A DNA stretch of 64,000 nucleotides from Bog-473 sp963779735 (lineage in GTDB: Bacteria; Actinomycetota; Acidimicrobiia; Acidimicrobiales; RAAP-2). The DNA lies in the NCBI GenBank assembly GCA_963779735.1, contig CAVZZJ010000008.1, positions 62,001 through 126,000 on the forward strand, in the 5' to 3' direction. Position numbers and translations under genes: made by a program. The notes under the pieces are model-generated. The model worked only from the letters and a program-made list of their open reading frames with translations. It had not been told where the DNA came from and searched no databases. This document shows positions 8,539 through 16,824 of the stretch, piece after piece (the first letter of the stretch is position 1; every line of letters starts with the position of its first letter).

Positions 8539-9945
8539 GTGCGCCGCGTGGTGGTGGTCGGTGGCGGCATCAGCGGGTTGGCCGCGGCCTGGGAGCTGTC
8601 GGGCGGGGCGGACGGCCGGGACGGAGGCGTCCAGGTCACGGTCGTGGAGTCGTCGCCCCGGCTGGGGGGCGCGCTGGGCAGCCAGCAGTTCGGCGGCCGC
8701 ACGGTGGACACCGGGCCGGACGGGTTCCTCGGACGCCGGCCCGAGGCCGCCGACCTCTGCCGGCAGGTCGGGCTGGGGGACGCACTTGTCCCGGTCGCCG
8801 GGGGCGGGGCGGGGGTGTGGGCTCGCGGGCGCGTGCGCCCCCTACCCAAGGGCCTGGCACTGGGCATCCCCACCCGGTTCTGGCCGACCGCCCGATCGGG
8901 CGTCCTCGGGCTGCGCGGCCAACTGGGCCTGGCCCGCGACGCGCTGGCGCCCCGTCCCGACGTGCGCGGCCCCATCGGCGACCGGTCCATCGGGCCACTC
9001 GTGGCCCGCAAGCTCGGCCAGCGGGTGGTCGACCGCCTGGTGGACCCTCTCATCGGCGGTATCCACGCCGGTTCGGTGGACGACATGTCGGCCGCGGCCG
9101 TCTATCCCCCGCTCCTCACCGCGGCACGGAAGAGGGGCAGCCTGATGCGCGCCCTGCGCGCCGAGCTCCCCGCGCCCCAGGACGATCCGGCGCCCCTGTT
9201 CTGGGCCCTCGAAGGCGGCATGGCCTCTCTGGTGGAACGGCTCGGCTCGACACTCCTCGCCCGCGGGGCGGAGATCCGGTGCGGCTCCCCGGCCGAGGGG
9301 CTCGGACGGCGCGCCGGCGGTTGGGTGGTGGAGACCGGCGGCGCTCGCCTGGACGCCGACGCGCTGGTGCTCGCACTCCCCGCGCCGGCGGCGGGTCGGC
9401 TGCTCCAACCGCACGACGACGAGGCGGCCACCCTGCTCGAGGGCATCTCCTACGCTCCCGTCACCCTCGTCACCTTGCGAGTGCGCAGCGACGCGGTGGC
9501 ATCCCCGCTCATCGGCACCGGGTTCCTCGTCCCACGGCGGAGCCCTGTGCCGAACGGGAGCGACGCCTGGGCCGTGACGGCGTGCACCTATCTCTCGCAG
9601 AAGTGGCCCCACCTGGCCTCCGGCGAAGATCTCCTCCTCCGTGCGTCCTTGGGCCGCCTGGGCGACGACCGCGCCCGGTCGTGGTGCGACGCCGAGGTCG
9701 TCGAGCGCGTGACGACCGAGCTCGGCGCGCTCATCGGGCTCTCGGGAGAGCCGATGGAGACGATGGTGACCCGTTGGCCCGAGGCCTTCCCCCAGTACCG
9801 GGTGCACCATCTGATGCGAACGGCGGGGATAGAGGCGGCGGCGGCGCGCCTGGGCGGCCTGGCCGTGGCCGGCTCGGCCTACCGGGGTGTGGGGATCCCG
9901 GCCTGCATCGCCAGCGGGAGGGCGGCGGCCCAGGCCGTCAGGTGA
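8539..9945 (+). CDS. hemY: Protoporphyrinogen/coproporphyrinogen III oxidase (HemY/CgoX)
   Basis: FAD-dependent oxidase that removes six electrons from the porphyrinogen to form the porphyrin. The FAD-binding motif VVVGGGISGLAAAWEL lies at the extreme N-terminus, and the C-terminal flavin motif ends GLAVAGSAYRGVGIPACIAS. At 468 residues it matches the family. The GTG at 8539 lies 8 bp after hemH. In the coproporphyrin-dependent pathway this enzyme (CgoX) acts just before the ferrochelatase, consistent with the neighbouring gene. The stop overlaps the GTG of the next gene. Confidence 0.93.
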   Translation: MRRVVVVGGGISGLAAAWELSGGADGRDGGVQVTVVESSPRLGGALGSQQFGGRTVDTGPDGFLGRRPEAADLCRQVGLGDALVPVAGGGAGVWARGRVRPLPKGLALGIPTRFWPTARSGVLGLRGQLGLARDALAPRPDVRGPIGDRSIGPLVARKLGQRVVDRLVDPLIGGIHAGSVDDMSAAAVYPPLLTAARKRGSLMRALRAELPAPQDDPAPLFWALEGGMASLVERLGSTLLARGAEIRCGSPAEGLGRRAGGWVVETGGARLDADALVLALPAPAAGRLLQPHDDEAATLLEGISYAPVTLVTLRVRSDAVASPLIGTGFLVPRRSPVPNGSDAWAVTACTYLSQKWPHLASGEDLLLRASLGRLGDDRARSWCDAEVVERVTTELGALIGLSGEPMETMVTRWPEAFPQYRVHHLMRTAGIEAAAARLGGLAVAGSAYRGVGIPACIASGRAAAQAVR

Positions 9946-11438
9946 GCGACTCGCCGCGGCGGTGGCGCGGCCGTACGGCGCTTCCCTCGCTCGCCGCCGG
10001 CGTGCTCCTCGCCCTCTCGCTTCCTCCCTGGGGGTGGTGGCCGCTCGGCCTGGCCGGGGCAGGGCTGCTCTACTGGCGGCTGGCCGGGCTGCGCGCCCGG
10101 GAGCGCCTCTGGTCCGGCTGGCTGGCCGGCGTGGGCTGCTACGCACCCGGGCTCGGGTGGGCGCGGACCTTCAACTGGTACGGCGCCCTGGTCCTCATCG
10201 CCCTCGAGGCGCTCTCTTTTGCGGCCGCGGCCGTGCTCACGCCGCCGTACCGCGGGCGGGCTCCGGCCTTCGTCGCGGCCAGCACCCTGGCGGAGGCGGT
10301 CCGCATGACATGGCCGTTCGGGGGACTTCCCCTCGGTGGCGTCTTCCTAGGCCAGGCGGACGGCCCCGTCCTGCAGCTGGCGCGCATCGGCGGTCCTCTC
10401 CTGCTCACCGCCGGCGTGTGGGCGGGAGGTGTCGGCCTGGCCACCGTCGTCTGCGGCATCCGTCACCGCGAGCGCGGGCCGGCGCCCGCCGTGCGGGGAG
10501 CAGCCATCCTGATCGGCCTCGCCCTCTGCGTCCTCGTCGCCACGGTCTCGCCCGACGGGGGGACGCCGGTGCGCGCCATCACCGTCGCCCTGGTACAGGG
10601 CGGCGGGCGGCGTGGCGTCGACAAGGCCCAGGTGTCACCGGCCACGGTCTTCGCCGCGCAGGTAGTGGCGACCGGCGTGGTCGCCCGGATCAAACCGCAC
10701 CCGACGTTGGTGCTGTGGCCCGAAGACGTCGTCGCACTCGCCCGACCGCTGCGCGGATCGAGCCAGAGCCTCCAGATGTCCCGCATGGCCCGCCGGCTCC
10801 ACGCGACCCTGGCGGCCGGGGTGACGGAGCCGGCATCGTCGACCACCTTCCGCAACGAGATCGTCGTCTGGGCACCCGACGGCCGGATCGTGGGAACCTT
10901 CGAGAAGGTCCACCGCGTCCCCTTCGGAGAGTACGTCCCCTACCGGTCCCTCATCGCCCATGTCGCCGATCTCTCCGGGGTCCCCACGGACGCCGTCCCC
11001 GGTCGCGGCACCGGGCTGCTCCGCACGCCGGCCGGTCCGTTGGGCACCCTCGTCTCCTTCGAGGTCTTCTATGCCGGTCGCAGCCGCACCTCGGTACGGG
11101 CCGGTGCCGAGCTCCTGATCGTCCCGACCAACACCTCGTCGTACGGCACGGCCCAGGTCCCCACCCAGGAGGTCGCGGCCGACGCCGTACAGGCGGTCGA
11201 GACCGGGCGCGATCTCGTCCAGAGCGCGCCCACCGGCTACAGCACCGTGGTCGACCAGCGCGGGCGGGTGCTCCAGCGCTCGGTACTGGGCCGGCGCCAG
11301 GTCCTGACCGCGACGGTCGCGCTGCGGCGCGGCTTCACGCCGTACGACCACTGGGGCGACCTGCCCGTCCTCCTCCTGGCCGCCGTCGCACTGGGGGCAG
11401 GGTGGTGGAGGCAGCGCCGGTCACCCCGTCACTCGTAG
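9942..11438 (+). CDS. lnt: Apolipoprotein N-acyltransferase homologue (Lnt), catalytic Cys replaced by Ser
   Basis: Membrane protein of the Lnt family, which N-acylates lipoproteins. An N-terminal block of about six hydrophobic helices (to about residue 195) precedes a nitrilase-like domain. Catalytic Glu sits in VLWPEDV and Lys in FEKVHRVPFGEYVPYR. The position of the nucleophilic Cys, normally in a CYE-type motif, reads LVSFEVFY (TCC codon near 11056), so the nucleophile is Ser. Either the enzyme has lost acyl transfer or it works differently. It is the last gene of the haem operon (GTGA overlap) and its end overlaps the convergent phosphatase gene. Confidence 0.83.
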   Translation: MSDSPRRWRGRTALPSLAAGVLLALSLPPWGWWPLGLAGAGLLYWRLAGLRARERLWSGWLAGVGCYAPGLGWARTFNWYGALVLIALEALSFAAAAVLTPPYRGRAPAFVAASTLAEAVRMTWPFGGLPLGGVFLGQADGPVLQLARIGGPLLLTAGVWAGGVGLATVVCGIRHRERGPAPAVRGAAILIGLALCVLVATVSPDGGTPVRAITVALVQGGGRRGVDKAQVSPATVFAAQVVATGVVARIKPHPTLVLWPEDVVALARPLRGSSQSLQMSRMARRLHATLAAGVTEPASSTTFRNEIVVWAPDGRIVGTFEKVHRVPFGEYVPYRSLIAHVADLSGVPTDAVPGRGTGLLRTPAGPLGTLVSFEVFYAGRSRTSVRAGAELLIVPTNTSSYGTAQVPTQEVAADAVQAVETGRDLVQSAPTGYSTVVDQRGRVLQRSVLGRRQVLTATVALRRGFTPYDHWGDLPVLLLAAVALGAGWWRQRRSPRHS

Positions 11439-11947
11439 TAGCCCGAATGGATGTAGACGCAGGGGATGCCGTCGGCCACGTACATGGCGTGATTCGAGGG
11501 ATCGTCCTCGAAGGCCAGTCGCAGATCGAACCCGTGGGCCCGCAGGTCCCCGACGACCCCTCGCTTGAACGAGGTGACCCCCGAGTAGTCCCCGCGCTCG
11601 CGCATGACGAGGAGGTCCCACCGCAACCCATAACGGTCCAACCAGGCCAGCGTCTGGGGCTGGACGCGCAGCGGGCGGCCGGTGAGCAGCACGACGGCCA
11701 GCGACGAGTCGAGGAGCTCGAGCAGCCTGGCGATCTCCTCTATGACCGGGTCGTCGCCGCAGGCCTCGAAGAACGCGGACCAGTCCCGGTTCCCCTTCTC
11801 AATGAAGTGCTGGCGACCGGCGGCGTCCGACAGGACCCCGTCAATGTCGAAGACGACGGCGGGCCCGGCCGGGCGCCGTGCTCCGGGCCCGGCGCGCCAA
11901 CGCCAGTTGGGTCTGGCCTTCTCGGGGCTGGATCCGCTAGCAAGCAC
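11429..11947 (-). CDS. HAD-superfamily phosphatase, polynucleotide-kinase-phosphatase-like
   Basis: Small cytoplasmic HAD phosphatase of 172 residues. Motif I is VVFDIDGVLSDA (DxD), motif II VVLLTGRP, then a Lys in TSFKRGVVGDL, and the motif IV acidic pair AFEDDPSNHAMY. The pattern resembles the phosphatase domain of phage-type polynucleotide kinases, but the substrate cannot be told. I start at GTG 11947 because it lies 8 nt after a TAAGCT box. The open frame extends further upstream without supporting features. It is convergent with lnt, overlapping by 10 bp, and divergent from the large membrane protein gene. Confidence 0.75.
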   Translation of the reverse strand: MLASGSSPEKARPNWRWRAGPGARRPAGPAVVFDIDGVLSDAAGRQHFIEKGNRDWSAFFEACGDDPVIEEIARLLELLDSSLAVVLLTGRPLRVQPQTLAWLDRYGLRWDLLVMRERGDYSGVTSFKRGVVGDLRAHGFDLRLAFEDDPSNHAMYVADGIPCVYIHSGYYE

Positions 11948-11955
11948 GAAAGTCC

Positions 11956-11961
11956 AGCTTA
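11956..11961 (-). promoter_or_regulatory. TAAGCT -10 box, leaderless HAD phosphatase
   Basis: TAAGCT on the minus strand ends 8 nt before the GTG at 11947, with no Shine-Dalgarno between. This spacing would place the 5' end of the mRNA at or next to the start codon. Confidence 0.45.
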
Positions 11962-12046
11962 CCGGGCGCGGCTCCGATCCCCGGGACCCGAATCCGACCA
12001 AAGATGGACGTGCGCGCCCCTCCATTGGTGAGACGATAGGGGTGGC

Positions 12047-15000
12047 ATGACCACCGAAGACCGAGTGCGGGAAGACCGTCGGGCCGCCCGGCCACTTCAG
12101 GGTCGGTCGATGACGGTCGCGCTCGGCCGGAGGGTCATGGTGCTGGGTGACCTCCTGCTGCCCCCCGAACCGTCGCCGAGCTCCGTGGCGACCAGCCGTG
12201 ACGTCGCGCAGAGGCTGGCGGAGTGGCAGGGTCCCGGCATCGTCGTGCTGTGCGGACAGCTGGAGGCCGCCGGGTGCCCCGGGGAGCCCCGACCGGGGGG
12301 CGCCTTGCGGGCGCACGGGGAGCTCACGGCCGCGCTCTCCGCCTTCGCCGCCCGCCCCGACTCTCGAGTGGTGGTCGTGGTCGACCCGTCGGCCGACAGC
12401 GGCGACCTCGCCGTTGAGCTGGCCGCCCTGGGCGCATCGGTCGAGTCCGGGGTCGACCTCCACTGCATGACCGGCACCGGCGAGCGAACCGTCCTGATCC
12501 GCGCCGGCACCCCCCGCCCCGACACCAATCCCCCCGTCGACGCCACACCGGGCGCCGAGCGGCCGTGGCTGGCCGGAATGGAACGGCTGGACGATCCCCG
12601 ACTGGCCCGGCGCTTCGTCACCTCGCGCCTGCTCTACCGCCGCCTCCGCCGCTACCTGTGGGCACCGCCGCTGGTGCTGGCCGCGCTGGCGCTCCTCTTG
12701 CGCGTCGAGTTCGTCGTCGACGGGCTCGGTCACGTCTTCCGCTCCCCCCGCCAGCAGAGCGCCCTCCAGCACGCCTACGACGCCTCGTGGTTCTCGCGGT
12801 TCCTGGTCACCGTCCTCATCGGGATCGCCCTGGTCGCGATCTTGGCCGTCGTGGTGGCCGTCACCTCGCGCGGGATCTGGCGCGCGCTCGGCGGCGAGGG
12901 GCTCCCCTCACCGTGGACGTCGGGTGGCCCGCGCGCCCAGGGCGCCCGCTCGACGGCGCACTCGCTCCTCACCATCGGCGGGGAGGACGTCCTGGACGCC
13001 ACCCGGTCGGCCATCGGCCGGGGAGCGGCCGGCATGATCGTCGGGGGCGCACTCGTGCCCGAGCTCACGCACCTCGACGCGGGGTTCTTCGCCAGCCCCG
13101 GCGCCACCTCGGAGATCGTGCACGAGCACCGGGGGCGCTTCGGACTGCCGCCCACCTTCCTCCACCACCGCCAGGAGGCGATGGTGGAGCTGGAGACCGG
13201 GGCCGACCTGCACATCCGCCTGGTGTTCGCGGGGGTCGACCTGCCGCAGGCCACCCTGGGCGAGCGGCTGCTCACGCAGGACGCCGTCGTCAAGGGGAGG
13301 ACCAAGGCGGCCGACCTCCATCCCGAGCTGGTGGCCAGCTGGCCCGGCGGCGCCTCCTGGCCGCCCGCCCCCGAGGTGGCCGCGGACCGCATCCGGGTGC
13401 GCCGGATCCGCCGGGTGGCGGCCATCGCCCTGTTCGTTGCCGGACTGATCGACCTCCTCTCGGCCGTCACCGCCCCGGTCCGCCATCACCTGCACCTCAT
13501 CTCCCAGTACCTGCCGATTGAGGTCACCCAGGCGGCCGGGGCGCTCGTGGCCATCTCGGGGATCGGCATGATCATGCTCTCTCGTGGGGTGCTGAAGGGG
13601 CAGCGCCGCTCGTGGCTCGTGGCCGTGGGGTTGCTGGCGGCCTCGCTCATCCTCCACCTCGTCCATTCCACCGATGCGATCACCCTGCTCGTCTGCGCGG
13701 GCGTGCTCACTCTGCTGATCGTGCAACGGGAGCGCTTCCGCGCCCAGGCGGAACAGGGCACCGTGCGGTCCGCGCTCCTCATCCTGGCCGTGGGCGGCCT
13801 CACGGCCACCGTCGGGGCCTTCGCCGGCGTGGAGCTCGCCAGCCGGGTCCGCCACCACCCCCTGCCCGCATGGCCCCAGGTGCTGCTCGGATCCGCCGAA
13901 CGGCTCATCGGCGTCCAGTACGTCCGCTTCCCGCCGCACATCAACCTCTACGCCTCCACGAGCCTCCTGGCGGTGGGCATCAGCCTCATCGTCGTCTCGC
14001 TGTACCTCCTCACCCGCCCGGTTGTCGAACGCGGGCTGTCGACCGGGCGGGCCTCGGTGGGACGGCGCGCCGCCGAAATCAGGGCACGGGACATCGTCCG
14101 CCGCCACGGAACCGGCTCCCTGGACTACTTCGCACTGCGCGACGACAAGCAGTGGTTCTTCCACCGCGACTCCATGGTCGCCTACGCCGTGTTCGGCGGG
14201 GTGTGCCTCGTCTCACCGGATCCGATCGGCCCCTTCAGCGAGCGGGCCCACGTATGGGACGCCTTCCGCCGCTACGTCGACCGCAACGGCTGGGGGCTCG
14301 GCGTCATGGCCGCCGGAGAGGCCTGGCTTCCGACCTACCAGGCGTCGGGGATGCGCTTCTTGTATCTCGGCGACGAGGCGATCGTGGACCCCCGTCAGTT
14401 CTCCCTGGAGGGCGGCAAGATGAAGGGGCTGCGGCAGGCGGTGAACCGGGTCGCCCGTTACGGCTACACCGTCCGCTTCCTGGACCCGGCCCACCTGGGT
14501 CGGGACGACGCGGCCCGGCTGGTCGAGCTCATGCAGAAGAGCCGCCGGGGCGAACAGGAGCGCGGCTTCTCCATGATGCTGGGGCGGCTCTTCGACAGCC
14601 GAGACACGGGCCTCCTGCTCACGCTGGTCGAGGGACCCGATGGTGCTCCCGTGGCCATGTGCCAGTTCGTGCCCTCGACCGCCATCGGCGGCTACTCGCT
14701 CGACCTCATGCGCCGAGACCCGGCCGAGCATCCCAACGGGCTGCTGGACTTCGCGCTGTGTTCCACCATCGCCCACCTCAAGGAGACGGGGATGAAGGGC
14801 CTGAGCCTCAACTTTGCCGCCATGCGCTCCATCCTCGATCGCGAATCGGGTGACGGCATGACCCAACGGGTGGAGCGATGGGCGCTGCACCGCCTCTCGG
14901 GGATCCTCCAGATAGAGACCCTGTGGCGCTTCAACGCCAAGTACGAGCCCACCTGGCTGCCCCGTTACATCGTGTTCGACTCGCCCGAGCAGTTCGTCCC

Positions 15001-15154
15001 GGTCGTGGTCCAGATCATGCGGGCCGAGTCGTTGACCGAGGTCCCGGTGATCGGCCGCCTCCTCACCACCCCTGCCGCCAAGCGCATGGCGCCGCCCGTG
15101 CCCCACGAGGTGCAGCCCGACGAGGAGCGGACGGCGGAGCCGGTGGCGCCCTGA
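12047..15154 (+). CDS. Degenerate metallophosphoesterase fused to MprF-like lipid aminoacyl transferase domain
   Basis: 1035-residue membrane protein. Residues about 25-400 follow the layout of actinobacterial metallophosphoesterases, but each metal site is altered. The DxH box reads GDLLLP, the GD box reads LCGQLE, the GNHD position reads VDPSAD, and the GHTH position reads VGGALV. The flanking text (FASPGATSEIVHEHRGRFGL) is still recognisable. A helix pair interrupts it (about 205-285). From about 450 to 690 come six or seven membrane helices. The C-terminal 330 residues are a DUF2156/MprF-type domain (SLDYFALRDDKQWFF, FSLEGGKMKGLRQAVNR, SLNFAAMRS), which in MprF moves an amino acid from aminoacyl-tRNA to phosphatidylglycerol. 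The amino acid and lipid are unknown. Confidence 0.75.
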   Translation: MTTEDRVREDRRAARPLQGRSMTVALGRRVMVLGDLLLPPEPSPSSVATSRDVAQRLAEWQGPGIVVLCGQLEAAGCPGEPRPGGALRAHGELTAALSAFAARPDSRVVVVVDPSADSGDLAVELAALGASVESGVDLHCMTGTGERTVLIRAGTPRPDTNPPVDATPGAERPWLAGMERLDDPRLARRFVTSRLLYRRLRRYLWAPPLVLAALALLLRVEFVVDGLGHVFRSPRQQSALQHAYDASWFSRFLVTVLIGIALVAILAVVVAVTSRGIWRALGGEGLPSPWTSGGPRAQGARSTAHSLLTIGGEDVLDATRSAIGRGAAGMIVGGALVPELTHLDAGFFASPGATSEIVHEHRGRFGLPPTFLHHRQEAMVELETGADLHIRLVFAGVDLPQATLGERLLTQDAVVKGRTKAADLHPELVASWPGGASWPPAPEVAADRIRVRRIRRVAAIALFVAGLIDLLSAVTAPVRHHLHLISQYLPIEVTQAAGALVAISGIGMIMLSRGVLKGQRRSWLVAVGLLAASLILHLVHSTDAITLLVCAGVLTLLIVQRERFRAQAEQGTVRSALLILAVGGLTATVGAFAGVELASRVRHHPLPAWPQVLLGSAERLIGVQYVRFPPHINLYASTSLLAVGISLIVVSLYLLTRPVVERGLSTGRASVGRRAAEIRARDIVRRHGTGSLDYFALRDDKQWFFHRDSMVAYAVFGGVCLVSPDPIGPFSERAHVWDAFRRYVDRNGWGLGVMAAGEAWLPTYQASGMRFLYLGDEAIVDPRQFSLEGGKMKGLRQAVNRVARYGYTVRFLDPAHLGRDDAARLVELMQKSRRGEQERGFSMMLGRLFDSRDTGLLLTLVEGPDGAPVAMCQFVPSTAIGGYSLDLMRRDPAEHPNGLLDFALCSTIAHLKETGMKGLSLNFAAMRSILDRESGDGMTQRVERWALHRLSGILQIETLWRFNAKYEPTWLPRYIVFDSPEQFVPVVVQIMRAESLTEVPVIGRLLTTPAAKRMAPPVPHEVQPDEERTAEPVAP

Positions 15155-15170
15155 CTGAGCGGGTCTCAGT
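15154..15170. terminator. Small hairpin between convergent genes
   Basis: ACTGAG-CGGGT-CTCAGT forms a 6-bp stem between the stop codons of the MprF-like gene and nuoN, and overlaps the nuoN stop. There is no U-tract, so a terminator role in either direction is only a suggestion. Confidence 0.3.
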
Positions 15171-16824
15171 GGGACAGGAAGAGCAGTGTGGCGTGGTTGC
15201 AGAAGTCGAGGAGGGGGGCCGGCACGATGCCGAACAGCACGGTGAAGATCACGCAGACGCCGATGGCGACGGAGGTCAGGGCGGGGACCGGGACCACCGA
15301 CGGCACCTCCTCGGCAGACGGCGCCGGCGCCTCGGCGGTCAGCAGCAGCTCGGCGTTCAGCGTCGACACCGTCCCGGTGACACCGTCGGGGCTGGCCCAG
15401 GCGGTCCGCGCGCCCGGCTCGTCGGCTACCGGTTGGTCGACGACCTCGCCTCCGTCGCCCCCCGGTGCCTTCGCCACGTACATGAGCACGGTGAGGCGGA
15501 GATAGAAGAAGGCGGCGATGACGGCCGAGACCATGGCGATGACGGCGAGCGGCACCGACCCGCCGGCCACCGCCGCCAGGACGACCTGCAGCTTGGCCCA
15601 CAGGCCCGTGGTGAACGGCGCTCCCGCCTGGGCCAGGAGGAGGATGGCGAAGCTGAGCGCCAAGAGTGGCTGGCGCTGCGCCAGGCCGCGGTAACGGGTG
15701 AGGTCGTGGTCGCCGTCGCCCTTGCGTCCGAGGACGGTCACGATGGCGAAACTGCCGATCGTCATGAACATGTAGGCCACGAGGTAGTAGAGCGACGCGC
15801 TCACGCCGCGCTCGAGTCCCGACTCGACGCCCAAGAGGATGAACCCGGCGTGGTTGATCGACGAGTAGGCCAGCATGCGCTTGACGTCGCGCTGGCGCAG
15901 GGCGACGACCGAGCCGACGAGCAACGAGAGCACCGCCAGGCCGTAGATGATCGGCCTCCAGTCCGTCGAGATGGAGCCCAGCGAGGTGAACAGGACCCGC
16001 AGCATGGCCGCGAACGCTCCGGCCTTGGCCACCGCGGCCATGAACCCGGTCACCGGGGTGGGCGCTCCCTCGTAGACGTCGGGTGTCCACATGTGGAACG
16101 GCACGGCCGCCACCTTGAAGGCGAAGCCGACCAGCAGCAGGGCCAGCCCGGCCAGGAGCAACCCGTTGCTCACCAGGTCGTTCTTGGAGAGGAAGTCGGC
16201 GATCTGGACGATGTTGGTGGAGCCCGTGGCCCCATACAACAGGGCGATGCCGTACACGAAGATGGCCGAGGAGAATCCGCCCAGGATGAAGTATTTGAGG
16301 GCGGCCTCTCCCGAACCGGCACGGTGGTGGCTGAACGCGGTGAGGACGTAGAGGGCGATGGAGAGGATCTCCAGCCCGAGGAAGATGATGATCAGGTCGT
16401 TGGCCGACCCCATCAGCATCGCTCCCGACGCCGACACCAGGGCGAGTACGTGGAACTCGGCGCTGTTGATGCCCTCGCGCCGGAGGTAGCCGTCGGCCAC
16501 GAGCGCGGTGAGGAGCATGGCGGTCGCCACCAACATGGTGATCAGCACGCTGAAGCCGTCCATGACCACGGCGTGCGCGATGTAGGTGTGCGGCCCGTGC
16601 GCCCGCACGTCGCACCACTGCCAGATGGAGATTCCCAGCGCGCTGCCGGAGATCACGACGCTCCCGATGGTGCTCACCCGGACGCGCAGCGGCCGGCTCA
16701 CCAGGGAGGCCAACGCCAGGAGGACGACGGCGCCGCCACCCATGATGATGATCGGCAGGATGCTCAGGTAGCGGATGGGGGGGATGGCGATGGTGGTCGC
16801 GCCGGCGTGGAGGGCGGCGATCAC
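15166..16824 (-). CDS. nuoN: NADH-quinone oxidoreductase subunit N (NuoN)
   Basis: Antiporter-like proton-pumping membrane subunit at the end of complex I. The 552 residues contain about 14 hydrophobic helices. Functional signatures include FLGLEILSIALYVLTAF (helix with conserved Glu), KYFILGGFSSAIFVYG (broken-helix Lys), FKVAAVPFHMWTPDVYEGAP and RDVKRMLAYSSINHAGFILLG. A hydrophilic insert of about 50 residues rich in Ala, Glu and Val precedes the last helix. The GTG start overlaps the nuoM stop (GTGA). It is the last gene of nuoA-N. Confidence 0.95.
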   Translation of the reverse strand: MIAALHAGATTIAIPPIRYLSILPIIIMGGGAVVLLALASLVSRPLRVRVSTIGSVVISGSALGISIWQWCDVRAHGPHTYIAHAVVMDGFSVLITMLVATAMLLTALVADGYLRREGINSAEFHVLALVSASGAMLMGSANDLIIIFLGLEILSIALYVLTAFSHHRAGSGEAALKYFILGGFSSAIFVYGIALLYGATGSTNIVQIADFLSKNDLVSNGLLLAGLALLLVGFAFKVAAVPFHMWTPDVYEGAPTPVTGFMAAVAKAGAFAAMLRVLFTSLGSISTDWRPIIYGLAVLSLLVGSVVALRQRDVKRMLAYSSINHAGFILLGVESGLERGVSASLYYLVAYMFMTIGSFAIVTVLGRKGDGDHDLTRYRGLAQRQPLLALSFAILLLAQAGAPFTTGLWAKLQVVLAAVAGGSVPLAVIAMVSAVIAAFFYLRLTVLMYVAKAPGGDGGEVVDQPVADEPGARTAWASPDGVTGTVSTLNAELLLTAEAPAPSAEEVPSVVPVPALTSVAIGVCVIFTVLFGIVPAPLLDFCNHATLLFLSH

